The notes: generated by a model not told the origin, from the letters alone. A stretch of 64,000 nt of DNA from Clostridia bacterium (GCA_910576325.1 CAJTIM010000003.1:1-64000); one strand, 5' to 3'; shown: positions 18,823 through 28,735, counted from the first letter of the stretch. Program-made: numbers and translations.

Positions 18823-19998
18823 TCAACGTTTAAATTTTCCCTGGAGCAGAATACCGGTCAAAAGCAATATCGGAAACATGACACCTGCCAAAATCCCCAT
18901 TTTCAGATTGCCGCCCGTGACACTTGACACCATTCCCACAAGAGTCGGCCCTCCGGAGCAGCCCAGATCCCCTCCCAAAGCCAGCAGCGCAAACATGGCC
19001 GTTCCGCCTTTTGGAAGAGATGAGGATGCTTTACTGAAGGTTCCCGGCCACATAATTCCCACGGAAAGTCCGGAAACGGCACAGGCAAAAAGGCTGATTA
19101 TGGGACTTGGCACAAGGGAAATGCACAGGTAGGAGGCAATGCACAGGATACTGCTGTAAACCATAAAACGATCCAGATGAATCCGATCCCCGTATTTTCC
19201 ATAAAATGCTCTGGAAAGGCCCATCAGTACCGCAAAGGCCATAGGTCCGGCCAGATCACCGGCTGTTTTTGTAATTCCAAGTCCCTGCTCCGCAAAGGCG
19301 GAAGCCCATTGGCTCACGGACTGTTCGCTTGCTCCTGCACATATCATCATAATAAAGAATAAAAGAAACATTCCGGAGGAAAACAGCTGCCGCACGCTCA
19401 AGCTTTTTCCCCCTTCCTTTATTAGAGTTCCAAAAGGGACACTTGTAAATAAAATCCCGTTGCACAGAGGAATAAGCGCCCACATAAAGGCCAGAAGCCT
19501 CCAATTCCCTATTCCGAACATTTGAAAAAACAGGGTGGAAAGGGCCACTACTCCCACATGCCCCCAGCAGTAAAAGGAATGGAGCACGCTCATGGCCTTT
19601 TCCTTGTTTTCCGACGGGCACGCTTCCACCACCGGGCTCACCAGCACCTCCAGAAGACCGCCTCCTACGGCGTAAAGTATAACGGAAATAAGGAGCCCCA
19701 AAAACGGATCGGGACATAAATCCGGAAGCAGCGACAGAGATACAAGGCCCGCGGCGCCAAATATGTGAGCCATAACCATCGAACTGCGATAGCCGATTTT
19801 ATCCACAAAGCTTACGGACAGAATGTCTGTCAGAAGCTGCACGCCGAAATTGACGGAGACCAGCATGGTAATCCGGGATAGGGGAATACCGTAGACATTC
19901 TGAAAGGTCAAAAACAAAAGCGGAACAAAGTTATTTGCAATTGCCTGAACAATATAGCCGATAAAGCAGGCGAGTATGGTTTTATTGTATTGGTTCAT
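18823..19998 (-). CDS. MFS transporter
   Basis: A 391-residue major facilitator with twelve predicted helices. The cytoplasmic loop 2-3 motif is degenerate (DILSVSFVDKIGYRSSMV). The fold resembles sugar/drug MFS members of Clostridia (fucose-permease-like); no substrate can be assigned. Its start overlaps the stop of the HD-domain gene by 4 nt, so the two are translationally coupled. Confidence 0.88.
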   Translation of the reverse strand: MNQYNKTILACFIGYIVQAIANNFVPLLFLTFQNVYGIPLSRITMLVSVNFGVQLLTDILSVSFVDKIGYRSSMVMAHIFGAAGLVSLSLLPDLCPDPFLGLLISVILYAVGGGLLEVLVSPVVEACPSENKEKAMSVLHSFYCWGHVGVVALSTLFFQMFGIGNWRLLAFMWALIPLCNGILFTSVPFGTLIKEGGKSLSVRQLFSSGMFLLFFIMMICAGASEQSVSQWASAFAEQGLGITKTAGDLAGPMAFAVLMGLSRAFYGKYGDRIHLDRFMVYSSILCIASYLCISLVPSPIISLFACAVSGLSVGIMWPGTFSKASSSLPKGGTAMFALLALGGDLGCSGGPTLVGMVSSVTGGNLKMGILAGVMFPILLLTGILLQGKFKR

Positions 19999-20585
19999 TC
20001 TCTTAGATTCCCTTTTTCAATATGCTTCCGGATAATTCTGTCCGTCACCTCTTCATACAGCTTTTCCGATCCCAGGCGGGTCATTCCCTGCCGCCCGTAG
20101 ATCTGCCCGGCAGTTGCCCCATGCTCCTTCCAGTCACCGCCGTCGTTGCTGTCGTTTAAAATCAGGGGCTGCAAATTATCCATGGCATGGGCATACCGTG
20201 CTTCCGGTGTCTTGTACTCTTCAAATTCATCAAACAGCGCAATAAACTCCTGCTTCTGATCCTCCGGCAGCAGAGAGTACAGCTTTTCTTTTGCCGCATC
20301 CTCCCTTGCCTTCTGAGTTTTCAACTTCTCCGTGTCATAAGCATAAGTATCTCCGGCCTCAATCTCCACGATATCGTGAATTAAACACATCAGCATTACT
20401 TTTGTGATGTCAATCTCTTCATTGGCATATTCCCTCAGCAGATAGGCCATAATCGCCATATGCCAAGCATGCTCCGCATCGTTTTCATTTCTTCCGCGTC
20501 CGGATAAATGGGTCTGGCGGAATATGTTTTTTTCTTTGTCTATCTCCAGTGAAAAGTTCAATTGTTTTTTCAGGCGTTCATTCAT
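19995..20585 (-). CDS. HD-domain hydrolase (YfbR-like)
   Basis: A 196-residue HD-superfamily metal phosphohydrolase. The metal ligands are visible: H in NDAEHAWHMA (about 38-47), the HD pair in MCLIHDIVEIEAGD (about 70), and a later D in HAMDNLQPL. Closest to YfbR-type 5'-deoxynucleotidases and related hydrolases. It is the first gene of a two-gene operon with the MFS transporter, behind a good promoter at 20708-20736. Confidence 0.9.
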   Translation of the reverse strand: MNERLKKQLNFSLEIDKEKNIFRQTHLSGRGRNENDAEHAWHMAIMAYLLREYANEEIDITKVMLMCLIHDIVEIEAGDTYAYDTEKLKTQKAREDAAKEKLYSLLPEDQKQEFIALFDEFEEYKTPEARYAHAMDNLQPLILNDSNDGGDWKEHGATAGQIYGRQGMTRLGSEKLYEEVTDRIIRKHIEKGNLRE

Positions 20586-20707
20586 AGGTATGCCCTCCTT
20601 TTATCCATATCATTTTCTTAACATTCCGTTCTTCTCCGTTTCGGAACAGCAGATGCGTACTGGTCATAAAATATAGCTTCTTTGCCTGCTTCTATCCGCA
20701 TAACCGT

Positions 20708-20736
20708 AGTATAACGAACTTTCAGGTATTTTACAA
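20708..20736 (-). promoter_or_regulatory. sigma-A-type promoter of the HD/MFS operon
   Basis: TTGTAA (20736-20731), 17-nt spacer, TATACT (20713-20708) on the minus strand, about 120 nt before the HD gene. The 326-nt divergent gap (20586-20911) holds this promoter; I see no small gene in the rest and no certain promoter for the plus-strand flavodoxin. Confidence 0.6.
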
Positions 20737-20911
20737 TTACTACTTGCACTCATCGGAGCCCTCTCAATTCACGCTCTTTCAGAGCAGGTGGACTTCAATA
20801 AGATATCCCAATAAAGTATGGCATTTTGCATGTTCCTGTAGTAAAATAGTTTCGTTAAATAATTTCCTGTCTTTCCATAATGAATGGACGATTCCATAAC
20901 AGGAGGCGCAC

Positions 20912-21400
20912 ATGAAGCTAATTATCACAGATTTAACTCCCTTTCCAATCCCCATAGAAGGTAACTACCAGCTTATCAATCCCGGGGCCCCCATCCACCC
21001 CTGCACCGGCTGCTTCGGCTGCTGGATAAAAACGCCCGGAAAATGCGTGATCTGTGATAGCTACGAAAACACCGGTATCGCTATGGGAAAATGCAGCGAG
21101 CTTATTCTAATCAGCCAATGCTGCTATGGCAGCGTCAGCCCCTTTGTAAAGGCAGTACAGGATCGGGCCATTTCCTACATCCACCCGGATTTTGTTCTCC
21201 GCGGAGGTGAAATGCACCATAAACGCAGATATGGGAATGTTATTTCCCTGTCCGCCTATTTTTACGGGGAAGCTGTCACAGAGACGGAAAAAGAAACGGC
21301 CCGGAAGCTCATTGCCGCGAACGCCGATAACTATGACGGCCGCATAAAAAGCATCCGTTTTTATAAATCGGCAAAGGAATTAAAGAATCTTATCCTGTGA
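20912..21400 (+). CDS. flavodoxin-like protein
   Basis: A 162-residue protein with the iron-sulfur-flavoprotein/NADPH-FMN-reductase style core: HPCTGCFGCWIKTPGKCVICDSY contributes six cysteines to a Cys-rich stretch (residues about 30-52), then a SELILISQCCYGSVSPFVKAVQDR region where FMN is normally held. The N-terminal phosphate loop is degenerate (TDLTPFPIPIEG), so FMN binding is uncertain. AGGAGG precedes the ATG. It forms a pair with the next gene. Confidence 0.75.
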   Translation: MKLIITDLTPFPIPIEGNYQLINPGAPIHPCTGCFGCWIKTPGKCVICDSYENTGIAMGKCSELILISQCCYGSVSPFVKAVQDRAISYIHPDFVLRGGEMHHKRRYGNVISLSAYFYGEAVTETEKETARKLIAANADNYDGRIKSIRFYKSAKELKNLIL

Positions 21401-21458
21401 AAAATAAGATTTCCATTACTGTTTGCACACAGGCAAAACGAAAGGAATCGGGTATTTT

Positions 21459-22091
21459 ATGAAAATCGCTCTGATAAACGGAAGTCCCAAAGGGAAGAAC
21501 AGCGCCAGTGCCGGACTCCTGGCCGATTTAAAACTGCATATGGGAAACCAAGCCGTATTTACTGACATAGAACTGTGCAAAAACTCAGTTTCGGAAGAAC
21601 TCCTGACAGAATTAGCCCGGACCGATGTATGGGTGTTGGCATGCCCTCTTTATGTGGACGGCATCCCTTCCCATCTTCTCTCCTGCCTGATACAGCTGGA
21701 AAAAGCGGGCTTATCCTCTAAAAAAACGGCAGTCTACGGCATTGTAAACTGCGGTTTCTACGAAGGAATTCAGGCTGCTCCGGCTCTTAGCATCCTGGAA
21801 AACTGGTGTGCAAAAGCAGGCCTTCTCTGGGGCGGCGGAATCGGCGTGGGCGGAGGCGGTGCTCTCAGCCAGATACCGGATGTCAAGGGCGGCCACGGAC
21901 CCAAGGCCCCCATTTATAAAGCCCTGCAAGCCCTGGCAGATACCATATTTCACGCAAAAACCCAAGAAAATCATTATGTATCCATTGCCTTTCCCAGATT
22001 CTTATACAAAATGGCCGCTGAAGCGGGATGGAGGCAGATGATAAAAAGGAACGGCGGCAAACGGAGTGATTTAGGAAAACGTATTTTGTAA
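21459..22091 (+). CDS. NADPH-dependent FMN reductase / flavodoxin family protein
   Basis: A 210-residue flavodoxin-fold protein. The phosphate-binding loop NGSPKGKNSASAGLL (residues 7-21) and the CPLYVDGIPSHL segment are diagnostic of the NAD(P)H-dependent FMN reductase family; a GGGIGVGGGGAL loop lies near residue 130. The in-frame extension upstream of 21459 lacks family similarity. Transcribed with the preceding flavodoxin-like gene and followed by a terminator. Confidence 0.82.
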   Translation: MKIALINGSPKGKNSASAGLLADLKLHMGNQAVFTDIELCKNSVSEELLTELARTDVWVLACPLYVDGIPSHLLSCLIQLEKAGLSSKKTAVYGIVNCGFYEGIQAAPALSILENWCAKAGLLWGGGIGVGGGGALSQIPDVKGGHGPKAPIYKALQALADTIFHAKTQENHYVSIAFPRFLYKMAAEAGWRQMIKRNGGKRSDLGKRIL

Positions 22092-22098
22092 TCCCTGC

Positions 22099-22140
22099 AT
22101 ACGGAGCTTTTCCGCTTCTGGCATCTCCGTATATTTTATT
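22099..22140 (+). terminator. intrinsic terminator after the flavodoxin pair
   Basis: ATACGGAG and CTCCGTAT form an 8-bp stem over an 18-nt loop, followed by ATTTTATTT on the plus strand. Confidence 0.75.
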
Positions 22141-22209
22141 TGTGTGTCTCGTTTACGGCTTACAGTGCGTTCTTTCCGTTGCTCCGAAAGATCCGCAAAA
22201 CTGCTGCTC

Positions 22210-22243
22210 AAAAAACGAACAGCAGCTCCGCAGACAGATGTTC
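22210..22243 (-). terminator. likely terminator after the 117-residue Cys protein gene
   Basis: On the minus strand GAACA and TGTTC enclose a G/C-rich inner hairpin and are followed by GTTTTTTG, just past the stop at 22254. Confidence 0.55.
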
Positions 22244-22253
22244 CTCCGAAATG

Positions 22254-22607
22254 CTACAGAATCTCTTCTTTCTTTTTCAGAATGGCTTCTACGGCCACAC
22301 ATGCCGGGCAGTCACAGTATTTCCCGCCGGCTTCTTTGATTGCCTTACCATGAGCCGCCACCTCTCCTGCCTTGTCTCCAAAAACACCGGCGCCCGCCTC
22401 GGATTCAGCAAAAGCGATAAGCTGCTCAACAGGCATTAAGTCCTCCTGAAGCTCCGCTATCAGATTTTCTGCCGCCTCTGCTTCCCTGTCCGTCCCAAGG
22501 GCATCCAGCCATGCTTTTGCCGCTTCTCTCGCCTCCGCACAGCAGGTATGGGAATCCATCAGCTCCTTTGCCTTTTCTGCTACATACTCTTTTCCTGTCT
22601 GATTCAT
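22254..22607 (-). CDS. conserved small Cys-containing protein of unknown function
   Basis: A 117-residue acidic, Ala-rich helical protein with a CC pair (DSHTCCAEAREA, about residue 20) and a C-terminal CDCPAC motif before a Lys-rich end. This arrangement is shared by a family common in Lachnospiraceae that is sometimes labelled Hsp90-like, a label the sequence does not support. Four cysteines in two clusters suggest metal or redox chemistry, but this is inference. Monocistronic, with its own terminator. Confidence 0.75.
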   Translation of the reverse strand: MNQTGKEYVAEKAKELMDSHTCCAEAREAAKAWLDALGTDREAEAAENLIAELQEDLMPVEQLIAFAESEAGAGVFGDKAGEVAAHGKAIKEAGGKYCDCPACVAVEAILKKKEEIL

Positions 22608-22727
22608 AAGCTTTTATCCTTTCTGATTTTCTTTCAAATATTATCTGGTGCTTATACTCTGACATATCACTAAAAATATCATGTCTCATATTATTGGGCC
22701 ATTACAACAGCATTTATTTCTAAATTT

Positions 22728-23600
22728 CTAAGCTTCCTCTTCCCGGATATGCACATCCACCTGGTTAAAGGGAATCTCAATCCCCTCTGCGTCAAAGGCA
22801 AGCTTCACCGCCTCCGTCATATCCCACTTTACACTCCAGTAATCCTCAGGCTTCACCCAGAAGCGCAGCTTCAGGATCACGGCGCTGTCCGCCAATTCCG
22901 AAACTACCGCCAGTCGCTCTTCTTCCTTCAACACGCGTTCCTCCCGCTCCAAAAGCTTCATACCGGTTTCCTTGGCCTTTTTCAAATCCGCCGTATAGGA
23001 GATTCCCACGTCTATGTCAAGACGCCGTTTCTCCTGGGCCGTTACATTGATGAGACTGTTGTCAGCCAGCTTGCCGTTGGGAATAACGACCTTCCGGTTA
23101 TCCGGGGTCAGCAGATAGGTATAGATCATCTGGATCTCGGAAACCGTTCCCTCCAAATCTCCCTGAATAATATAATCCCCCACCTTAAAGGGCCGCACCA
23201 TAAGCAGGAGAACACCCCCTGCAAAGTTGGCCAGACTGCCTTGCAGCGCCAGACCTGCGGCCAGACCTGCGGACCCCACCAGGGCCACAACTGAGGTGGT
23301 ATCCACTCCGAAGCTTGAGGCTATCAGCATCACCAGTACAAAATACAGAAAAGCCTTTAAGATGGAATCAATAAACTGCATCACGCCCACATCCGCACCG
23401 GCCCGCTCCATAGAACGGCGCACAATGCGGCGCAGTAGCTTAATGAGACGGGAGCCTATAAAGAACAGCACAAGAGCCATCAGTACCCGCAGGCCAAAGG
23501 CTACGACTCCCGGCAGATATTCGTCAATATATCGTTGAAATCGGTCTATTTCCTCTGTGATTGCTTCTATTTCCTGCGGCGTATCCGTGTTCTCCAGCAT
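22728..23600 (-). CDS. small-conductance mechanosensitive channel (MscS family)
   Basis: A 290-residue MscS-type channel: three membrane helices (residues about 30-165), the pore-lining third helix with the Gly/Ala pattern VGSAGLAAGLALQGSLANFAG, then the beta domain starting FKVGDYI and a cytoplasmic alpha/beta vestibule with LTPDNRKVVIPNGKLA. It releases solutes during osmotic down-shock. It lies 15 nt downstream of glgB and may be co-transcribed with it. Confidence 0.94.
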   Translation of the reverse strand: MLENTDTPQEIEAITEEIDRFQRYIDEYLPGVVAFGLRVLMALVLFFIGSRLIKLLRRIVRRSMERAGADVGVMQFIDSILKAFLYFVLVMLIASSFGVDTTSVVALVGSAGLAAGLALQGSLANFAGGVLLLMVRPFKVGDYIIQGDLEGTVSEIQMIYTYLLTPDNRKVVIPNGKLADNSLINVTAQEKRRLDIDVGISYTADLKKAKETGMKLLEREERVLKEEERLAVVSELADSAVILKLRFWVKPEDYWSVKWDMTEAVKLAFDAEGIEIPFNQVDVHIREEEA

Positions 23601-23615
23601 GTCTTTTCCTCTACT

Positions 23616-25904
23616 TTATTCTTGGATGTTATTATTTATTCTTTGTTGCCGATTTTTTCGCTGCGGAAGTTTTTTCCCTTTCTTCACCGGAACCTTCTCG
23701 GGCGTACATGCGAATACGGCAATTCCCATCGGCGGAACCGTAATCTCAATGGAATTTTCCCGTCCGTCGCACTCGGACTTCTTGGACAGCTTCGCCCGCT
23801 TGTTCCGCACATCGCTTCCGCCGAACTCCTCGCTGTCGCTGTTGAAAATCTCCTTATACCTTCCCTCAAAGGGCACGCCAATTTTATGCTTCTCATAAAC
23901 CAGAGGCGAGAAGTTGCACACAACAAGCAATGTCTCCTTCGCTTTCTTTGCCTTCCTTAAGAACACGAGCATATTTTCATTGGCGGAAATGTTGTTGATC
24001 CACTCAAAGCCCTCCGGCTCGTGATCCTGCTCATAAAGCGCCGGATGCTCCCGCAGAAAAACGTTCAAAGCCTTCACATAATCTCTCATATTGCTGTGAT
24101 CCTGGTACTGAAGAAGCTCCCAGTCCAGACCCACATTTTCATTCCACTCCTCAAAGGGGGCGTACTCCTGTCCCATAAAGAGCAGCTTTTTCCCCGGATG
24201 AGCCATCATATAGCCGTAGGCCGCCCGCAGATTATTGAGCTGGGAATCCCGATCCCCCGGCATCTTTCCAACTAAGGATGCCTTGCCGTGAACCACCTCG
24301 TCATGAGAAAGGCTTAAGATAAAATTCTCACTGTAGGCATAAATCATACTAAAGGTCAGCTCTCCGTGATGATAAGCCCGAAATACCGGGTCATAGTGCA
24401 TATACCCTATAAAATCGTTCATCCAGCCCATATTCCACTTAAAGTCAAAGCCAAGGCCATCCTCCTCCACAGCTCCTGTGATCCTGGGCCATGCAGTGGA
24501 TTCCTCCGCAATAAGCAGGGCGCCGTCCTTACGCTTCTTGAAAATGGAATTCAGGTGCTTTAAGAACTCCACGGCCTCCAGGTTTTCCTTGCCGCCGTAG
24601 ATATTGGCCACCCACTCGCCGTCATTTTTCCCGTAATCCAGGTACAGCATGGAGGCTACGGCGTCCATACGGATACCGTCCGCATGGTAAACCTCCGTCC
24701 AGAACAGGGCATTTGCAATCAGGAAGTTCTTTACCTGGGGCCGCCCGTAATTATAGATAAGAGTCCCCCAGTGCGGATGGGAACCCTGTCTGGGGTCCCA
24801 GTGCTCATAGAGACATGTCCCGTCAAAGGCCGCCAGTCCAAAGGTATCCCTCGGAAAATGAGCCGGCACCCAGTCCAGGATCACGCCGATCCCCTGACCG
24901 TGCATATAGTCCATAAAATACATAAAATCCTCCGGCGTTCCGTACCGGGCCGTAGGCGCATAATAGCCTGTCACCTGATATCCCCAGGAGGCATCAAAGG
25001 GATGCTCCATCACCGGCATCAGCTCCACATGGGTGTAGCCCATTTCCTTCACATAGGGAGCAAGCTCTTGTGCAATCTCCCGGTAATTGTAAAATTCCCG
25101 GCCGGACTCTTCCTCAGGCTTCTTCCAGGAGCCTAAGTGAAGCTCATAGATCAGCATGGGAGCCTTTTTATAATCTGTCTTTTTGCGCTGTTCCAGCCAT
25201 GCCTTGTCCGTCCATGAAAATCCGGTCAAATCCCGGACCACCGAAGCCGTATTGGGCCGAAGCTCCGCACCGTTGGCATAAGGGTCCGCTTTCAGCATGG
25301 GCAGGCGGCTCTTTGTTTTAATCTCATATTTGTAGGTTTCCCCGGCTTTCACTCCCGGGATAAACAATTCAAAAATACCGGACTCCTTAAGCTTACGCAT
25401 GGGATGGCGGCGTCCGTCCCAGAGGTTGAAATCTCCCACCACGCTCACCCTGGCAGCATTGGGCGCCCAGACCGCAAAGTAAGTGCCCTCTGTGCCCCGA
25501 ATGGTCATGGGATGTGCACCCAGCTTTTCGTAAATGGTATAATGGATGCCTGCCTCAAACTTGTCCGCGTCATTCTGGGTAAATACCTTGGGCGCAAAGG
25601 CGTAAGGATCCGCAAGCTCTTCCCCGGTCCCGTTGTCGTACTCTACCTGATAGGTGTACTCGGGGATCGTCTTTCCCGGCAGAAGAACTGCGTAAAAGCC
25701 GTTTTCGTCCGCCTGCTCCATCGGGTAAGTCCTGCCGTCCTTTACGGCCACCGTAACCTTCATGGCCGTAGGCAAAAAAGCCTGAATTAAAATTCCCCCT
25801 GTCACCTTGTGGGGTCCGAGAATTTCCTGGGGTTCATCCTCCTCGGAATAGACCAATGCCTCAATCCTGGGCCAGTTCATCAAATCATACAATTTTCCAT
25901 CCAT
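23616..25904 (-). CDS. glgB: 1,4-alpha-glucan branching enzyme
   Basis: A 762-residue GH13 glycogen branching enzyme. Residues about 25-110 are an N-terminal CBM48-like module, a second one follows (YFAVWAPNAARVSVVGDFNLWDGR, about residue 145), then the catalytic barrel with ELHLGSW, the DWVPAHFP region, nucleophile Asp in GIRMDAVASML, acid/base Glu in LLIAEESTAWP, and LSHDEVVHGK. The C-terminal tail after about residue 730 is Lys/Arg-rich (KKGKKLPQRKNRQQR). No other glg genes are nearby. Confidence 0.95.
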   Translation of the reverse strand: MDGKLYDLMNWPRIEALVYSEEDEPQEILGPHKVTGGILIQAFLPTAMKVTVAVKDGRTYPMEQADENGFYAVLLPGKTIPEYTYQVEYDNGTGEELADPYAFAPKVFTQNDADKFEAGIHYTIYEKLGAHPMTIRGTEGTYFAVWAPNAARVSVVGDFNLWDGRRHPMRKLKESGIFELFIPGVKAGETYKYEIKTKSRLPMLKADPYANGAELRPNTASVVRDLTGFSWTDKAWLEQRKKTDYKKAPMLIYELHLGSWKKPEEESGREFYNYREIAQELAPYVKEMGYTHVELMPVMEHPFDASWGYQVTGYYAPTARYGTPEDFMYFMDYMHGQGIGVILDWVPAHFPRDTFGLAAFDGTCLYEHWDPRQGSHPHWGTLIYNYGRPQVKNFLIANALFWTEVYHADGIRMDAVASMLYLDYGKNDGEWVANIYGGKENLEAVEFLKHLNSIFKKRKDGALLIAEESTAWPRITGAVEEDGLGFDFKWNMGWMNDFIGYMHYDPVFRAYHHGELTFSMIYAYSENFILSLSHDEVVHGKASLVGKMPGDRDSQLNNLRAAYGYMMAHPGKKLLFMGQEYAPFEEWNENVGLDWELLQYQDHSNMRDYVKALNVFLREHPALYEQDHEPEGFEWINNISANENMLVFLRKAKKAKETLLVVCNFSPLVYEKHKIGVPFEGRYKEIFNSDSEEFGGSDVRNKRAKLSKKSECDGRENSIEITVPPMGIAVFACTPEKVPVKKGKKLPQRKNRQQRINNNIQE

Positions 25905-25922
25905 GCTTTTTTGCTCCTTATC

Positions 25923-26717
25923 TCAAATTAATCCATACTGTTTAAGCCCTAAGTAAATTCCGTCCTCCCAGATGCCCTTTGTCTTATACTTTGCCGCCTT
26001 AAGCACGCTGTCCTCGGAATTTCCCATAGCCGTTCCGTACTGTACATATTGTAACATTTCTAAGTCGTTTGGTCCATCCCCAAATGCATATGTATGAGAA
26101 CGCGGAATCCCCAGATGTGTAATCAACGTCTCAATGCCGGCCGCCTTATTGATTCCGGCCGGCATCATCTCCACAAAGGGAAAGCTCTCATAGCGGACAA
26201 TGGAAAAATCCTTCTCAAGCTCCGGCGCCAATGCCTCAAAAGCCTCCGTATCCGAAATTCGGGCCGAAATCTTATTGGCCTCATCCTTTCCCGGCTCCAT
26301 TTCCTTAATCTGATGGGGATATTCTCTGTGAAGCCGGCTCAATACATTATAATAATCGGCCGCTCCTCCGTTCCTGCGATAGCTTAAATACTCCGGCCCC
26401 TCCAGAACCAGAGCGCAGCCGGCACCCTCCAGACGGGGCACTGTCCGCTCCACAAGCTCATGGTTCAGGAGCAGATTGCGAATCACGTTTCCCTCATATT
26501 CCACATAGGTTCCGGCTCCTGCAATCATGGCCGGAAATTCCAGTTCAAGAATCTCTGGAAATACACTTGCTTTTGACCGCCCCGTACATACCACCGGGAT
26601 GTGTCCGTTTTCCTTAAGCAGGCATAATGCCTCCCTGGTACTGTCCGGAGTTCCCTTCCCCTGCTCAAATATGGTCCCGTCGATGTCAAAAAATACAATC
26701 TTTCCGTCCTTTTTCAT
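25923..26717 (-). CDS. Cof-type HAD-IIB phosphatase
   Basis: A 264-residue HAD-superfamily hydrolase with the C2B cap. Motif I is FFDIDGTIFEQG (nucleophile Asp), motif II PVVCTGRS, motif III lysine in GINKAAGI, motif IV FGDGPNDLEML. Such enzymes dephosphorylate sugar phosphates and cofactors; the substrate is unknown. The gene overlaps the end of ligA by 4 nt. Confidence 0.92.
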   Translation of the reverse strand: MKKDGKIVFFDIDGTIFEQGKGTPDSTREALCLLKENGHIPVVCTGRSKASVFPEILELEFPAMIAGAGTYVEYEGNVIRNLLLNHELVERTVPRLEGAGCALVLEGPEYLSYRRNGGAADYYNVLSRLHREYPHQIKEMEPGKDEANKISARISDTEAFEALAPELEKDFSIVRYESFPFVEMMPAGINKAAGIETLITHLGIPRSHTYAFGDGPNDLEMLQYVQYGTAMGNSEDSVLKAAKYKTKGIWEDGIYLGLKQYGLI

Positions 26718-28672
26718 AATGTCAAAAACTCCTCTTCCGAAATAATCGCCACTCCCAGCTCTTTCGCCTTTTTATTTTTTGAAGAACCGGAGGCTGTATC
26801 ATTGTTGATTAAATAATCCGTCTTACCTGTTACGCTTCCTGTCACCTTCCCTCCCCTGGATTCAATCAGCTCCTTAAGCTCCGTGCGGTTGGAAAAATGG
26901 CTGAGGCTTCCGGTGATAACAAACACCTTCCCTTTTAAGGTCTGCTGTTCTTCGTCCGCCCGCTCCTCCTGCACAATGACAAGCTCTGACAGCAGATTGA
27001 AAAAGCGCTCTCTTTTTCCTTCATCCTGAAAATATGTGACAAAGCTTTCGGCAATCACATCGCCCACCCGGTCTATGGCCGCCAATTCTTCCGGTTTTGC
27101 TTTCAGCATATCATCCACTTGATTGCCGAACTCCCGGCAGATAAGCTTTGCCCCGGCCAGGCCGATATTGGGGATGCCCAGGCTGTAAATCACCTTAGCC
27201 AGGGTCGTATTCCTGGCCTTTTCCACATTTGCCATAAGATTCTCGTAGGACCTTTCCCCAAAGCCCTCCAGCTCCACCATTTCCTCCCGATGGCGATCTA
27301 ATCGGAAAATATCCGCAGGTTCATGAATAAAGCCCCTGGCAATAAATTTTTCCAGAGTAGCTTCGGAAAGTCCTTCGATATTCAGCGCATCCCGGCTGAC
27401 CATCAAAGTAAAGGATTTGATTTTCTTAGCCTGACATTCGTTGTTGGTGCAGTAGAGGGACTCCGCATCGTTGACCTTGCGAACCTCCGTGGCGCCTCCG
27501 CAGACAGGACAGACTTCCGGAATCTCCACGTTTCCGCTTCGGGTCTGATTTTCGGCTATCTGGGGGATGATCATATTGGCCTTGTAGACCTCAATGGTAT
27601 CGCCGATTCCAAGCTCCAGCGCCTTCAAAATGCTGATATTGTGGACGCTGGCCCGGCTTACGGTGGTGCCCTCCAGCTCTACCGGCTCAAAGATGGCCAC
27701 CGGATTGATAAGGCCCGTCCGGGAGGGACTCCACTCAATTTCACAAAGCTTTGTTTCGCGAATCTCGTCAGCCCATTTAAAGGCCATAGAATCCCGCGGG
27801 AATTTTGAGGTTCGGCCAAGAGATTTTCCATAGGAAATGTCGTCGTAGACGGCTACCAGACCGTCCGAAGGGAAATCATTTTCCGAAATATGATCGGAAA
27901 ACCAGCGGACGGCTTCCTCCAGATTTTCCGCCGTTACCACGCGGTATTCCACCACGTCAAAGCCCTGATCCCGAAGCCAGAGAAATTCTTTTTCGCGGGA
28001 ATTTTCAAAATCCGCCTCTGCTGCGGATACCAGGGAAAAGGCAAAAAAGTTTACGCTGCGCTTTGCGGTTATCTCGTTGTTTAGCTGACGGACGGAACCG
28101 CTGCACAGATTCCGCGGATTTTTATATCTGGCGTCCGCGTCCTCGATCTCCTCGTTAATACGGGCAAACTCTTTGTAGCCGATTACGGCCTCGCCCCGTA
28201 GGATCAGCTCGCCCTGATAGGGAATTTGCAGGGGGATATTCCGGAATACTCTGGCATTGTTGGTAATGACCTCGCCTACCTCGCCGTTTCCCCGGGTAAC
28301 CGCCTTGAAGAGCCGTCCCTCCCGGTAGGTCAGTACAATAGTCAGACCGTCCAGCTTCCAGGAGAGAAGGGTCTTATGGTCTCCCACCCATTCTTTGAGA
28401 TCCTCAACCTCCTTTGTTTTGTCCAGGGAAAGCATGGGGGTTTCATGCCGCTCCTTGGGGAGATCGCTTAAAACCTCATAGCCTACATGAACCGTAGGAC
28501 TTCCCGACAGCGTAGTTCCTGTCTCCTTTTCCAGATTTAGAAGCTCATCGTAGAGCTTATCATATTCGTAATTATCCATGATCTCACGGGCTTCCTGGTA
28601 ATAGGCTCGGCCTGCCCGGTTCAGAAGCTCTACCAGTTCCCGCATTCTCGCCTTTTTTTCATCCATTGCCAT
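26714..28672 (-). CDS. ligA: NAD-dependent DNA ligase
   Basis: A 652-residue LigA sealing nicks during replication and repair. The adenylation motif is SWKLDGLTIVLTYREGRL (Lys nucleophile, residue about 110), preceded by the Ia NAD-binding domain. The zinc finger CPVCGG...CTNNECQAKK is at about 405-430, helix-hairpin-helix motifs follow, and the BRCT domain is at the end (KGKVFVITGSLSHFSNR...). KLDG replaces the commoner KxDGxA form. Upstream lies a diverged copy of the 51-bp repeat. Confidence 0.96.
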   Translation of the reverse strand: MAMDEKKARMRELVELLNRAGRAYYQEAREIMDNYEYDKLYDELLNLEKETGTTLSGSPTVHVGYEVLSDLPKERHETPMLSLDKTKEVEDLKEWVGDHKTLLSWKLDGLTIVLTYREGRLFKAVTRGNGEVGEVITNNARVFRNIPLQIPYQGELILRGEAVIGYKEFARINEEIEDADARYKNPRNLCSGSVRQLNNEITAKRSVNFFAFSLVSAAEADFENSREKEFLWLRDQGFDVVEYRVVTAENLEEAVRWFSDHISENDFPSDGLVAVYDDISYGKSLGRTSKFPRDSMAFKWADEIRETKLCEIEWSPSRTGLINPVAIFEPVELEGTTVSRASVHNISILKALELGIGDTIEVYKANMIIPQIAENQTRSGNVEIPEVCPVCGGATEVRKVNDAESLYCTNNECQAKKIKSFTLMVSRDALNIEGLSEATLEKFIARGFIHEPADIFRLDRHREEMVELEGFGERSYENLMANVEKARNTTLAKVIYSLGIPNIGLAGAKLICREFGNQVDDMLKAKPEELAAIDRVGDVIAESFVTYFQDEGKRERFFNLLSELVIVQEERADEEQQTLKGKVFVITGSLSHFSNRTELKELIESRGGKVTGSVTGKTDYLINNDTASGSSKNKKAKELGVAIISEEEFLTL

Positions 28673-28680
28673 TGCTTCCT

Positions 28681-28735
28681 TTCCTTAAGATCTGTGCATG
28701 CCTTCTGCACGTAAAGGTATGCCGGAGGGTGTTTC
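28681..28735. repeat. diverged single copy of the 51-bp repeat
   Basis: This stretch upstream of ligA has the same order of elements as the 29507-29690 array: CCTTAA, a TGCAT...TGCACGT segment, GGTATGCC, then GGAGGGTGTTT. Similarity is partial, so it may be an old copy. Confidence 0.45.

Noticed and set aside
20586..20911. Small HxlR-like regulator gene in the divergent gap before the flavodoxin pair
   Set aside because: No open frame with a helix-turn-helix pattern could be read on either strand.
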